A stretch of DNA of 64,000 nt from positions 3,968,001 through 4,032,000 of the forward strand of contig NZ_CP041247.1 in assembly GCF_006711645.1 (NCBI RefSeq), read 5' to 3'. Below, in pieces: positions 26,904-36,524 of the stretch. A model generated the notes under the pieces. It was not told the origin of the DNA, did not search any database, and saw only the letters and a program-made list of their open reading frames with translations. Origin of the DNA: Klebsiella electrica (lineage in GTDB: Bacteria > Pseudomonadota > Gammaproteobacteria > Enterobacterales > Enterobacteriaceae). Position numbers and translations under genes: made by a program. The stretch's first letter is position 1, and the number at the start of each line of letters is the position of its first letter.

Positions 26904-28124
26904 ATGGCGACGAATCAGACTGTTCAACCCTTATCCGGCCCCGCTGCTGCGCCGCAAAAAGCACGCACCTCGTTTGGTATTCTGGGCGCAATCAGCCTGT
27001 CCCATCTGCTGAACGATATGATCCAGTCGCTGATTCTGGCGATTTACCCGCTGCTTCAGTCGGAGTTTTCCCTGACCTTCGTGCAAATCGGGATGATCAC
27101 CCTGACCTTCCAACTGGCCTCTTCGCTGCTTCAGCCGGTGGTCGGCTACTGGACCGATAAACATTCGATGCCATGGTCGCTGCCGATCGGCATGTGTTTT
27201 ACGCTCTGCGGCCTGGTTTTGCTGGCGCTGGCGGGGAGTTTTGGCACGGTCCTGCTTGCCGCCGCGCTGGTGGGGACCGGTTCTTCGGTCTTCCACCCGG
27301 AATCGTCGCGCGTGGCGCGGATGGCCTCCGGCGGCCGTCACGGACTGGCGCAGTCGCTATTCCAGGTTGGCGGTAACTTTGGTAGCTCTCTGGGCCCGCT
27401 GCTGGCGGCGGTGATTATCGCGCCCTACGGCAAAGGTAACGTCGCGTGGTTCGTCCTGGCCGCGCTGCTGGCCATCGTCGTGCTGTCGCAAATCAGTCGC
27501 TGGTATGCCGCGCAGCATCGGATGAATAAAGGTAAACCAAAGACCGTCGTCGCCAGTCCGCTGCCGAAAAACAAAGTGATTCTGGCGGTCGGCATCCTGC
27601 TGATGCTGATTTTCTCGAAATATTTCTATATGGCGAGTATCAGCAGCTATTACACCTTTTATTTGATGCATAAATTCGGATTATCGATCCAGAATGCGCA
27701 AGTTCATCTGTTTATTTTCCTGTTTGCCGTTGCCGCAGGTACAGTGATTGGCGGGCCAGTTGGCGATAAGATTGGGCGTAAATATGTAATTTGGGGCTCG
27801 ATCCTCGGCGTAGCCCCCTTTACCCTCGTTTTACCCTACGCCACGCTGGAGTGGACGGGGATTTTGACCATGATCATTGGATTTATCCTCGCCTCGGCAT
27901 TTTCGGCTATTCTGGTCTACGCTCAGGAGCTGTTACCGGGGCGTATCGGCATGGTTTCCGGTCTGTTTTTCGGTTTCGCATTTGGTATGGGGGGGCTCGG
28001 AGCCGCCGTTCTGGGGCTGTTAGCGGACCACACCAGTATCGAGCTGGTTTATAAAATCTGTGCTTTCCTGCCACTTATCGGCATATTGACGATATTCCTT
28101 CCTGACAACCGTCAAAAATCCTGA
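26904..28124 (+). CDS. fsr: Fsr, MFS efflux protein (fosmidomycin resistance)
   Basis: This 406-aa major facilitator protein has about twelve membrane helices and a short hydrophilic N-terminus. It matches E. coli Fsr in sequence and position between ushA and ybaL. Segments include SHLLNDMIQSLILAIYPLL near the first helix, GSSVFHPESSRVARMASGGRHG after helix 4, and GGPVGDKIGRKYVIWGS in the central loop. E. coli Fsr exports fosmidomycin; the natural substrate is unknown. An imperfect inverted repeat (28132-28156) follows the stop. Confidence 0.93.
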   Translation: MATNQTVQPLSGPAAAPQKARTSFGILGAISLSHLLNDMIQSLILAIYPLLQSEFSLTFVQIGMITLTFQLASSLLQPVVGYWTDKHSMPWSLPIGMCFTLCGLVLLALAGSFGTVLLAAALVGTGSSVFHPESSRVARMASGGRHGLAQSLFQVGGNFGSSLGPLLAAVIIAPYGKGNVAWFVLAALLAIVVLSQISRWYAAQHRMNKGKPKTVVASPLPKNKVILAVGILLMLIFSKYFYMASISSYYTFYLMHKFGLSIQNAQVHLFIFLFAVAAGTVIGGPVGDKIGRKYVIWGSILGVAPFTLVLPYATLEWTGILTMIIGFILASAFSAILVYAQELLPGRIGMVSGLFFGFAFGMGGLGAAVLGLLADHTSIELVYKICAFLPLIGILTIFLPDNRQKS

Positions 28125-28459
28125 TTATCCGGCGGCTAAAGTGAAACTTTGGCCGCGGTAATCCCTTATCCTGCCAGCACTCGCGCTCATTAGCTGCCGT
28201 AGTTTTCCGATCTGTGCCTTTTTGCAGTTAAATTCCACTTTTCTGCATAATTCAACAATTATTCATAAACAAAATGGCTAAAACTGTCATAAACTATTAC
28301 TCGGTTTTTTAGGTTTAGACACCGCACCATCCGCGTTGCAGCGCGGCAGCGAGTGTGCATCCATGGGTGCATAAATCCCCCGGAGAACGGCGCACCGGCC
28401 TGCAGGATGGCGTGTTTAATACTGAAAATGGATTGGCTCACCACATACAAGGAGACGGA
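28125..28459. other. fsr-ybaL intergenic region with candidate promoter and palindromes
   Basis: This 335-base stretch holds no gene. An inverted repeat GCGGCTAAAGT ... ACTTTGGCCGC (28132-28156, one mismatch) lacks a T-tract but may end fsr. TTGCAG (28222-28227) and CATAAT (28246-28251) with an 18-bp spacer could be the ybaL promoter. A 16-bp near-palindrome TGCATCCATGGGTGCA lies at 28356-28371, about 90 bases before ybaL; its role is unknown. Confidence 0.4.
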
Positions 28460-30136
28460 ATGCACCACGCAACACCGCTTATCACCACCATTGTCGGTGG
28501 GCTCGTACTCGCTTTTATCTTCGGCATGATTGCCAATAAGCTGCGCATTTCGCCACTGGTGGGCTATCTATTAGCAGGCGTGTTATCTGGTCCCTTTACA
28601 CCAGGCTTCGTTGCCGATACCAAACTGGCGCCGGAGCTGGCTGAGCTGGGCGTCATATTGCTGATGTTCGGCGTCGGGCTGCACTTCTCCTTAAAGGATT
28701 TGATGGCGGTAAAGTCGATAGCCATTCCCGGCGCGATTGCCCAGATAGCCGTGGCAACGCTGCTGGGTATGGCGCTTTCTGCCGTGCTGGGCTGGTCGCT
28801 GATGACCGGCATCGTATTTGGCCTGTGTCTCTCTACCGCCAGTACCGTGGTGCTGCTGCGCGCGTTGGAAGAACGGCAGCTTATTGATAGCCAACGAGGG
28901 CAGATAGCCATCGGCTGGCTTATCGTCGAAGATTTAGTGATGGTTCTGACGCTGGTTCTGCTGCCGGCCGTCGCCGGTATGGCGGAAAAAGGCAATGTTG
29001 GCCTGGCGTCGCTGGCCGTCGATATGGGGATCACCATCGGCAAAGTGATCGCCTTTATCGCCATTATGATGCTGGTGGGCCGTCGTCTGGTACCGTGGAT
29101 TATGTCCCGCAGCGCCGCCACCGGCTCCCGCGAACTGTTTACCCTGTCGGTGCTGGCCCTCGCTCTCGGGATCGCCTTCGGTGCGGTTGAGCTGTTCGAC
29201 GTCTCCTTTGCGCTTGGCGCATTTTTCGCCGGAATGGTGCTGAACGAATCCGAACTCAGCCACCGCGCCGCGCACGATACGCTGCCGTTGCGCGATGCGT
29301 TCGCCGTGCTGTTCTTTGTCTCCGTGGGCATGCTGTTTGATCCGATGATCCTGCTGGAGCAACCGCTGGCGGTGCTGGCGACGCTGGCTATCATTATCTT
29401 CGGTAAGTCGGTGGCCGCCTTTTTCCTCGTGCGGATGTTCGGCCACTCGCCGCGCACCGCGCTGACTATCGCCGCCAGCCTCGCGCAAATCGGTGAGTTC
29501 GCCTTTATCCTTGCCGGGCTTGGCATGGCGCTGAATCTGCTGCCGCAGGCCGGACAAAATCTGGTCCTGGCCGGGGCGATTATCTCCATCATGCTTAACC
29601 CGGTGCTGTTCGCCGTGCTGGAAAAATACCTCGATAAAACCGAGACGCTGGACGAGCAGACCTTCGAAGAAGTGCTTGAGGAAGAGAAGCAGATTCCGGT
29701 CGATATTTGCAACCACGCGCTGCTGGTGGGCTTTGGCCGCGTCGGGAGCCTGCTGGGCGAAAAGCTGATGGCCCAGGGGATTCCGCTGGTGGTTATCGAA
29801 ACCTCGCGTACCCGCGTCGATGAACTGCGCGCGCGCGGTATTCGCGCGGTGCTGGGCAATGCGGCGAATGAAGAGATCATGAATCTGGCGCATCTGGACT
29901 GCGCCCGCTGGCTGCTGCTGACCATTCCTAACGGCTATGAGGCGGGGGAAATCGTCGCTGCCGCCCGCGAGAAATGCCCGAATATCGAGATTATCGCTCG
30001 GGCGCATTATGACGATGAAGTGGATTACATTACCGAACGCGGCGCGAATCAGGTGGTGATGGGCGAGCGTGAAATCGCACGCGCCATGCTGCTACTGCTG
30101 GAGACGCCGCCGGCGGGTGAAGTGGTTACCGGATAA
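28460..30136 (+). CDS. ybaL: YbaL, KefB/KefC-type cation:proton antiporter with RCK domain
   Basis: The 558-aa CPA2-family protein has about twelve membrane helices in the N-terminal two thirds (HKT/Kef signature ELGVILLMFGVGLHFSLKDL) and a C-terminal cytoplasmic RCK/TrkA-N domain beginning HALLVGFGRVGSLLGEKL. It matches E. coli YbaL almost completely. I chose ATG 28460 (MHHATPLITT) after AAGGAG; the frame is open back to 28355 but that part is not family sequence. A K+/H+ antiport role is inferred from relatives. Long antisense frames opposite this gene are shadows. Confidence 0.95.
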   Translation: MHHATPLITTIVGGLVLAFIFGMIANKLRISPLVGYLLAGVLSGPFTPGFVADTKLAPELAELGVILLMFGVGLHFSLKDLMAVKSIAIPGAIAQIAVATLLGMALSAVLGWSLMTGIVFGLCLSTASTVVLLRALEERQLIDSQRGQIAIGWLIVEDLVMVLTLVLLPAVAGMAEKGNVGLASLAVDMGITIGKVIAFIAIMMLVGRRLVPWIMSRSAATGSRELFTLSVLALALGIAFGAVELFDVSFALGAFFAGMVLNESELSHRAAHDTLPLRDAFAVLFFVSVGMLFDPMILLEQPLAVLATLAIIIFGKSVAAFFLVRMFGHSPRTALTIAASLAQIGEFAFILAGLGMALNLLPQAGQNLVLAGAIISIMLNPVLFAVLEKYLDKTETLDEQTFEEVLEEEKQIPVDICNHALLVGFGRVGSLLGEKLMAQGIPLVVIETSRTRVDELRARGIRAVLGNAANEEIMNLAHLDCARWLLLTIPNGYEAGEIVAAAREKCPNIEIIARAHYDDEVDYITERGANQVVMGEREIARAMLLLLETPPAGEVVTG

Positions 30137-30159
30137 TCCCGTTCCCGATGCTACCTTAG

Positions 30160-30240
30160 CGCCTCTCGGGCAGCGAGAGGCGTACTCAGCCGGTCCCTGC
30201 TGTTGCTACCTTATTCCCCTCTCGCGGCGCAAGAGGGGAA
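30160..30240. repeat. Two tandem hairpin units between convergent ybaL and gsk
   Basis: Two units share the lead sequence GCTACCTTA and each continues into a strong hairpin. The first is CGCCTCTCG, loop GGCAG, CGAGAGGCG (30160-30182), a perfect 9-bp stem. The second is TTCCCCTCT ... AGAGGGGAA (30214-30240), also a 9-bp stem. Neither has a clear T-run. They may act as bidirectional terminators or mRNA stabilisers for ybaL (plus) and gsk (minus). Confidence 0.6.
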
Positions 30241-30246
30241 ACGGGT

Positions 30247-31551
30247 TTAACGCTCCCAGTATGCCTCTTCCAGACTATCTTCTCGTTCCGGCAGGCCGCG
30301 AGTTAAACGCGGAGAGTGCTGGTTCAATACCTGATAGCTGACGCGGTTCGCGTATTTGCACACCTGCGCCAGCGACGAGTAGGTCAGCCACTTGCACTTG
30401 TGCTTGCTGGAGTTTGGTACGTTATTGCGGTGATAGTTATTGGCGGTAATATCGTGCAGCAGCGCCGCCAGCGCCCCGTCACCGGCACCGTTGGTATTCA
30501 TAATTTTCTCAGGCCCCCCCATATACGGCGCGATATGCGAATAAATCCGTAAAGGGTTCACGCAATCCTGATGACGCATTGCGCGGCTAAACTCATACTG
30601 GTTGAATTCGGCAATCGCCCCTGGTAGCAGCGGATGCTGGGTTTTACGTTTGGCCTCGTCTTCCGTAAAGCTGGCCATATACAGCCCCGCAGGTCCGGCG
30701 GTACACAGGACCAGGTCCACCCACTCCAGCGCCTTATCCGAAGCCAGCAGCGGATCGGACAGCCCGGTCAGCGCTTCGGCCTCTTCTTCATTCATCGCCA
30801 GAATAGAGACGTTCTCCTTGAGGAACTGCTGCCACCATTGCGGGTTATCGGCAATGACATACTTCGTTCCCAGCGTCAGCACCACCGGCACATCATGCTT
30901 TTTGGCATACTCGATGGCTTTCATCGTCGCGTCCGGCATCGGCTCGCCGGGCTTGCAGCGCACCAGATAGGAGGTCAGCACCAGCGCAGAGGCACCGGCA
31001 ATCACCTCTTCAGGAATGCTTTCCGGACGCAGCTTATTCATGTGGCCCGGACTGATGGCAAAGGTGCGTTCGCCCGCGTCGCTAATCAGGGTAAAGCAGC
31101 GACCAATGGCCCCGTCGACCCCTTGCAGATAGTTCAGGTCAGTACGACTGGAGGTGTTGCACAGATAGCGATAGGCGTAGCCGCCGATTTCGATGTTGCT
31201 GCACATGACGCCCAGCAATACCGAGCGGTCATCCGCCAGCACCGAGTAATTGTGCATGGTATTGCCGATCGTACCACCGGCAAACTGGTGGGTAATTAAA
31301 TGATTCCGTACCAGCTCCTGATAGAGCGTCTCAGCGACATCATCTTCGATGACCAGCGAATGGCCGGCGCTGAGGCCGTAGCGCACGATAAACGCCTCAT
31401 CTACTTTGGCTTCGATATCAACCAGCGTTTGATCGATGCCGACCACCCACGCGATGCTGGATTCATTTTCCGGCTGCGTTTGTTGCAGCAGCGGATCGCG
31501 GGCATTGACGGGAAAGTAGTGTTTGGATTTGCGTTTACCGGGAAATTTCAT
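30247..31551 (-). CDS. gsk: Gsk, inosine-guanosine kinase
   Basis: This 434-aa PfkB-family kinase phosphorylates guanosine and inosine with ATP in purine salvage. The C-terminal catalytic signature NTNGAGDGALAAL carries the base Asp, and GGTIGNTMHNYSVL is the N-terminal substrate region. It is full length compared with E. coli Gsk (434 aa). It lies next to hemH directly; aes, which separates the two in E. coli K-12, is absent here. Convergent with ybaL. Confidence 0.96.
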   Translation of the reverse strand: MKFPGKRKSKHYFPVNARDPLLQQTQPENESSIAWVVGIDQTLVDIEAKVDEAFIVRYGLSAGHSLVIEDDVAETLYQELVRNHLITHQFAGGTIGNTMHNYSVLADDRSVLLGVMCSNIEIGGYAYRYLCNTSSRTDLNYLQGVDGAIGRCFTLISDAGERTFAISPGHMNKLRPESIPEEVIAGASALVLTSYLVRCKPGEPMPDATMKAIEYAKKHDVPVVLTLGTKYVIADNPQWWQQFLKENVSILAMNEEEAEALTGLSDPLLASDKALEWVDLVLCTAGPAGLYMASFTEDEAKRKTQHPLLPGAIAEFNQYEFSRAMRHQDCVNPLRIYSHIAPYMGGPEKIMNTNGAGDGALAALLHDITANNYHRNNVPNSSKHKCKWLTYSSLAQVCKYANRVSYQVLNQHSPRLTRGLPEREDSLEEAYWER

Positions 31552-31614
31552 AGTGGCGATTTAATGGCAGTGAACAAGCGGGGAATAATAGCATATTCCC
31601 CTTGCCGCACGCGA

Positions 31615-32577
31615 TTAGCGATACGGTGCCGTCAGGTTGACCATCATTTCGATATGCGCGCTGTCCGCATTAAGCGCCGGGATATATTCATATTTCTGCC
31701 CGCCAGCTTCGAGGAAGACTTCCCGGTTCTGTACCGCAATCTCCTCCAGCGTTTCCAGACAATCGGCAGCAAAGCCCGGACAGATCACCTGAATATGCTT
31801 CACGCCCTTCTCGCCCAACATTTTCAAAGTCTCGTCGGTGTAGGGCGTCAGCCACGGCTCGCGGCCAAAGCGCGACTGGAAGGTCATCATGACACGGTCC
31901 GGCGCCAGTCCCAACGCGGAGACCAGCTCGCGGGTGGTATCGCGGCAGCGCTGCGGGTAATCATCGCCTTCGTGGGCAAAACGCTGCGGGATGCCGTGAT
32001 AAGAAAGCAGCAGCACATCCGGTTCGCCGTGCACGGCAAACGATGCGCGCACGCTGGCGGCCAGCGCATCGATATAGCTGGCATCATCGGCATAATCGCG
32101 AATAAAGGAGATACCCGGGATGGCCCGTTTTTTAGCCAGAATTCTCGCCAGTTCATCCCACACGGCTGCCACGGTGGAGCAGGAGTACTGCGGATACAGC
32201 GGCAGCACCACGATATGGTCCACGCCCTGGGCCAGCAGTTCATCCACCGCGCTTTCCAGCGCAGGCGAGCCGTAGCTCATGCCTAAGGCAACCGGCGTAT
32301 CGGGTAGACGCGCGGCCAGCGCCTGCTGCTGTCGACGGCTGTAAACCATCAGCGGCGAGCCCTCTTCCATCCACACGGACTGATAAAGTTTCGCGACCCG
32401 CGGCGCGCGCAGGGGCAGTATCACGCCGCGCAGGAGCGGCCACCACAGCAGACGGGGCGTATCAACTACCCGCTTGTCGCTGAGAAATTGTCGCAGATAG
32501 CGCTTCACCGCATCGGGCGTGGGCGCATCGGGAGTGCCTAAGTTGGCTAACAAGATACCTGTTTTCGTCTGATGCAT
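31615..32577 (-). CDS. hemH: HemH, ferrochelatase
   Basis: This 320-aa enzyme inserts Fe(II) into protoporphyrin IX, the last step of heme synthesis. The metal-site region [19 protein letters not shown] with its conserved His, and [15 protein letters not shown] with the catalytic Glu, are present. Length equals E. coli HemH. It lies downstream of adk in the same direction, separated by a strong hairpin, so it probably has its own promoter as well. TATTAT/TATACC on the minus strand near 32655 could be its -10. Confidence 0.96.
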   Translation of the reverse strand: MHQTKTGILLANLGTPDAPTPDAVKRYLRQFLSDKRVVDTPRLLWWPLLRGVILPLRAPRVAKLYQSVWMEEGSPLMVYSRRQQQALAARLPDTPVALGMSYGSPALESAVDELLAQGVDHIVVLPLYPQYSCSTVAAVWDELARILAKKRAIPGISFIRDYADDASYIDALAASVRASFAVHGEPDVLLLSYHGIPQRFAHEGDDYPQRCRDTTRELVSALGLAPDRVMMTFQSRFGREPWLTPYTDETLKMLGEKGVKHIQVICPGFAADCLETLEEIAVQNREVFLEAGGQKYEYIPALNADSAHIEMMVNLTAPYR

Positions 32578-32666
32578 TACCGCCTCTTAACCATTTGAAT
32601 CGCTGACAATTGTAGCTGAAATGGCGCTAAACGGAACCAATCATAGAAAAAGGTATAATAAGAGAT

Positions 32667-32696
32667 GTTCTCATCCCACCGTCGTAGGATGAGAAC
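32667..32696 (-). terminator. Hairpin after adk
   Basis: GTTCTCATCC (32667-32676) and GGATGAGAAC (32687-32696) form a perfect 10-bp stem with a 10-base loop, starting 9 bases beyond the adk stop. On the minus strand it is followed by ATCTCTTATTATA, T-rich but not a pure T-run. It probably ends or attenuates adk transcription before hemH. Confidence 0.7.
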
Positions 32697-32704
32697 CAAC
32701 GGGA

Positions 32705-33382
<678 letters not shown>

Positions 33383-33502
33383 TCAAAAAGCGCTAAACGA
33401 TACCACCAGAATGCGGATGGCTCAAGGAAGGCAGAGCGGCTGAAACGGTTAATGGAAGGTTTATTTTGCCTGAAAGGCAGATTTTACGCTATCGGAGGAG
33501 GC

Positions 33503-33529
33503 GTCCACACCGGCCGGACCGGTGTGGAC
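33503..33529. terminator. Strong hairpin after htpG
   Basis: GTCCACACCGG (33503-33513) and CCGGTGTGGAC (33519-33529) form a perfect 11-bp GC-rich stem with a 5-base loop, 15 bases past the htpG stop. No T-tract follows on the minus strand, so it may stabilise the htpG 3' end or act as a Rho-assisted terminator. Confidence 0.6.
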
Positions 33530-33543
33530 AAACAACAAAGGGA

Positions 33544-35418
33544 TCAGGAAGCCAGCAGCTGGTTCATGCGGCGAATAAACTGGTTAGGATCTTCCAGGGT
33601 ACCGCGTTCAGCCAGCAGGGCCTGATCGAGCAGCAGCTCGACCCACTCACCGAACTGCGCGTTATCCTGAGTATCGGCGGCACGTTTCACCAGCGGGTGC
33701 GCCGGGTTCAGTTCGAAAATGTACTTCACTTCCGGCGCAGACTGACCCGCAGCGGCAAACAGCTTCGCCATCTGGGTGCTCATTTCGTCCGCATCGGTGG
33801 TGACAATCGCCGGGGTGTCGGTCAGACGGTGCGTCAGACGGACCTCTTTCACCCGCTCGCCCAGCAGCGTTTTCACGCGCTCAACGAACGGTTCCAGCGC
33901 CTTTTCGGCCTCTTTGGTGCTTTCGTCGACCTCATCCGCCAGCTTATCCAGCGATTCGTCGGCTTTCGCGACCGACTGGAACGCCTTGCCATCGAACTCG
34001 GTCAGGTAGCTCATCATCCACTCGTCGATGCGGTCAGAAAGCAGCAGTACTTCGATGCCTTTCTTACGCAGCAGCTCGAGGTGCGGGCTGCTCTTCGCCG
34101 CGGCATAGCTGTCGGCGGTGATGTAGTAGATCTTCTCCTGCCCTTCTTTCATGCGCGAGACATACTCTTCCAGCGACACGCTCTGCGCGGCGGAATCGGT
34201 ATGGGTAGAGGCGAAACGCAGCAGCTTCGCAATCGTCTGCTGATTCGCGCTGTCCTCCGCCGGGCCTTCTTTCAGCACCAGGCCAAACTGCTGCCAGAAG
34301 GTCTGATATTTTTCCGCGTCGTCTTTGGCCAGTTTTTCCAGCATCTGCAGCGCGCGTTTGCTCAGGGCGGTGCGCAGGTTGCGGGTGACGCTGCTGTCTT
34401 GCAGAATTTCACGCGACACGTTCAGCGGCAGATCGTTGGAGTCGACGAGGCCGCGGACAAAGCGCAGATAGTTCGGCATGAACTGCTCGGCTTCATCCAT
34501 GATGAAGACGCGCTGCACGTACAGCTTCAGGCCATGCTTGTGATCGCGGTTCCACATATCCCACGGCGCCTGCGACGGGATATACAGCAGGCTGGTGTAC
34601 TCCTGCTTGCCTTCCACGCGGTTGTGGCTCCAGGTCAGCGGATCGCTGTAGTCGTGGGCAATGTGTTTATAGAATTCGTTATATTCGTCGTCTTTGATTT
34701 CCGACTTATTACGCGTCCACAGCGCCTGGGCCTTGTTGATTTTCTCCCAGGAGATCACCGTTTCACCGTCAACCTCTTCGCGCTTTTCAATCTCTACCGG
34801 CAGCGCGATATGATCGGAATATTTGCTGATGATCGAACGCACGCGCCAGTCGTTGAGGAAATCATCCTCGCCTTCACGCAGGTGCAGGGTAATTTCAGTG
34901 CCGCGATCGGCTTTGGTGATATCGGCAACGGTGTAATCGCCTTCGCCGGCAGACTCCCAGAACACGCCGTTTTCCGCGCTATCGCCCGCCGCACGGGTGC
35001 GCACGGTGACTTTATCGGCCACGATAAACGCCGAGTAGAAGCCGACGCCAAACTGGCCAATCAGCTGGCTGTCTTTCGCCTGATCGGAGCCCATGGATTC
35101 GAGGAACGATTTGGTGCCGGATTTGGCAATCGTCCCAAGGTGGTCAATCACTTCATCGCGATTCATCCCGATGCCATTATCGGCGATGGTCAAGGTGCGG
35201 TTATCTTTGTCAAAAGAGACGCGCACGCGCAGCTCGCCGTCGCCTTCATACAGGTCCGGCTGGGACAGCGCGCGGAAACGCAGCTTGTCGGCCGCATCGG
35301 AGGCGTTGGAAATCAGTTCACGCAGGAAAATTTCTTTATTGGAATAAAGAGAATGGATCATCAGGTGCAGAAGCTGTTTAACCTCTGACTGAAAACCACG
35401 AGTTTCTTGTCCTTTCAT
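33544..35418 (-). CDS. htpG: HtpG, bacterial Hsp90 chaperone
   Basis: This is a 624-aa dimeric ATP-dependent chaperone. The GHKL ATP-binding domain (about 1-215) has [26 protein letters not shown] and [11 protein letters not shown]; the middle domain has [20 protein letters not shown] and the conserved Arg in [13 protein letters not shown]; the C-terminal dimerisation domain follows. Length equals E. coli HtpG. A sigma-32 promoter lies 56-82 bases upstream. The long antisense frame 33466-35388 is a shadow of this gene. Confidence 0.98.
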   Translation of the reverse strand: MKGQETRGFQSEVKQLLHLMIHSLYSNKEIFLRELISNASDAADKLRFRALSQPDLYEGDGELRVRVSFDKDNRTLTIADNGIGMNRDEVIDHLGTIAKSGTKSFLESMGSDQAKDSQLIGQFGVGFYSAFIVADKVTVRTRAAGDSAENGVFWESAGEGDYTVADITKADRGTEITLHLREGEDDFLNDWRVRSIISKYSDHIALPVEIEKREEVDGETVISWEKINKAQALWTRNKSEIKDDEYNEFYKHIAHDYSDPLTWSHNRVEGKQEYTSLLYIPSQAPWDMWNRDHKHGLKLYVQRVFIMDEAEQFMPNYLRFVRGLVDSNDLPLNVSREILQDSSVTRNLRTALSKRALQMLEKLAKDDAEKYQTFWQQFGLVLKEGPAEDSANQQTIAKLLRFASTHTDSAAQSVSLEEYVSRMKEGQEKIYYITADSYAAAKSSPHLELLRKKGIEVLLLSDRIDEWMMSYLTEFDGKAFQSVAKADESLDKLADEVDESTKEAEKALEPFVERVKTLLGERVKEVRLTHRLTDTPAIVTTDADEMSTQMAKLFAAAGQSAPEVKYIFELNPAHPLVKRAADTQDNAQFGEWVELLLDQALLAERGTLEDPNQFIRRMNQLLAS

Positions 35419-35473
35419 CTAAATCAACCTCAACAATGCCATTGTTAATGGTAAAAAAACCGATGAAGGGGAG

Positions 35474-35500
35474 ATGGGGACTGGGGGAGAAATTTTCAAG
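35474..35500 (-). promoter_or_regulatory. Sigma-32 (heat-shock) promoter of htpG
   Basis: On the minus strand CTTGAAA (35500-35494) and CCCCAT (35479-35474) are separated by 14 bases, which matches the sigma-32 consensus almost exactly. It lies about 56 bases upstream of the htpG ATG. Heat-shock induction of htpG is established in E. coli. Confidence 0.88.
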
Positions 35501-35529
35501 CGGGGGCGCCAAAAAGCGCCTCCGTTTGG

Positions 35530-36135
35530 TTAAAAACGAATCTTGTGCCGGCCGGCAAGGGAGTGCGACAGCGTGGTGCCGTCAACCATCTCCAGCTCGC
35601 CGCCTACCGGTACGCCGTGGGCGATACGGCTGGCTTCCACACCATACTGCGCGCAGAGTTCGGCGATGTAGTTGGCGGTCGCTTCGCCTTCCACCGTCGG
35701 GTTGGTGGCGAGGATCACTTCCCGCATCGATTCGTCGCGCAGGCGCTGCTCCAGACGATCGAGCCCGATATCGTCCGGCCCGATGCCATCAAGCGGCGAC
35801 AGGTGGCCCATCAGGACAAAGTAGCGCCCGGAAAACTGCCCGGTCTGCTCAATGGCATAGATGTCTGCGGGGCTTTCCACCACGCAAATCTGGCCGTTTT
35901 CACGGCGGCGCGGGTTGCTGCAAATATTGCACACCTCCTGCTCGGTGAAGGTGCGGCAATCGGCGCAGTGGCCGATTTCCGACATCGCGCGCGTCAATGA
36001 CTGCGCCAGACGCATCCCGCCGCTACGATCGCGCTGAAGTAGCGTAAACGCCATGCGCTGCGCTGACTTCGGGCCAACGCCCGGCAGGCAGCGCAATGCT
36101 TCCATAAGCTGAGTTAACAGCGGGCTGGTTTGCAT
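35530..36135 (-). CDS. recR: RecR, recombination mediator
   Basis: The 201-aa protein works with RecO and RecF to load RecA on gapped DNA. It has an N-terminal HhH region ([17 protein letters not shown]), a four-Cys zinc finger ([21 protein letters not shown]) and a Toprim domain ([19 protein letters not shown]). Its start overlaps the ybaB stop by one base (TGATG), the standard dnaX-ybaB-recR operon. Confidence 0.97.
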   Translation of the reverse strand: MQTSPLLTQLMEALRCLPGVGPKSAQRMAFTLLQRDRSGGMRLAQSLTRAMSEIGHCADCRTFTEQEVCNICSNPRRRENGQICVVESPADIYAIEQTGQFSGRYFVLMGHLSPLDGIGPDDIGLDRLEQRLRDESMREVILATNPTVEGEATANYIAELCAQYGVEASRIAHGVPVGGELEMVDGTTLSHSLAGRHKIRF

Positions 36136-36467
36136 CAGAACGGCATCTTAAAGCCAGGCGGCAGCTGCATGCCGGAGGAGACGGAAGCCATCTTCTCTTT
36201 CTGGGTCTCTTCAATACGGCGCGCCGCATCGTTGAACGCCGCAGCGACAAGATCTTCCAGCATATCTTTGTCGTCTTCCAGAAGGCTCGGGTCAATTTCC
36301 ACGCGACGGCAGTTATGCGCGCCGTTAATGGTCACTTTAACCAGACCTGCGCCGGATTCGCCGGTCACTTCCAGCTGCGCGATCTCTTCCTGCATTTTCT
36401 GCATTTTGTCTTGCATCTGCTGGGCCTGCTTCATCAGGTTACCCAGACCGCCTTTTCCACCAAACAT
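36135..36467 (-). CDS. ybaB: YbaB, nucleoid-associated protein
   Basis: This 110-aa YbaB/EbfC-family protein is a small DNA-binding dimer. It begins [23 protein letters not shown], followed by a helical, Met/Gln-rich segment, then a beta part ([23 protein letters not shown]) and a C-terminal helix. It lies between dnaX and recR, overlapping recR by one base. Its cellular role is only partly known. Confidence 0.95.
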   Translation of the reverse strand: MFGGKGGLGNLMKQAQQMQDKMQKMQEEIAQLEVTGESGAGLVKVTINGAHNCRRVEIDPSLLEDDKDMLEDLVAAAFNDAARRIEETQKEKMASVSSGMQLPPGFKMPF

Positions 36468-36524
36468 AGGCTTCTCTCTCAGTAAGTCATCGTTAAGGAT
36501 GCTGACCGCAAGTCAAACTTGCAA

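Noticed and set aside
28564..29925. 453-codon minus-strand frame opposite ybaL
   Set aside because: Ser/Arg/Ile-rich composition typical of an antisense shadow; ybaL is full length and conserved.
31300..32286. 328-codon plus-strand frame opposite gsk and hemH
   Set aside because: It spans two genes and their gap on the other strand and has no recognisable domain.
33466..35388. 640-codon open frame on the plus strand opposite htpG
   Set aside because: It mirrors htpG codon by codon in a GC-rich gene and encodes a repetitive His/Arg/Phe-rich sequence with no family resemblance; htpG itself is certain.
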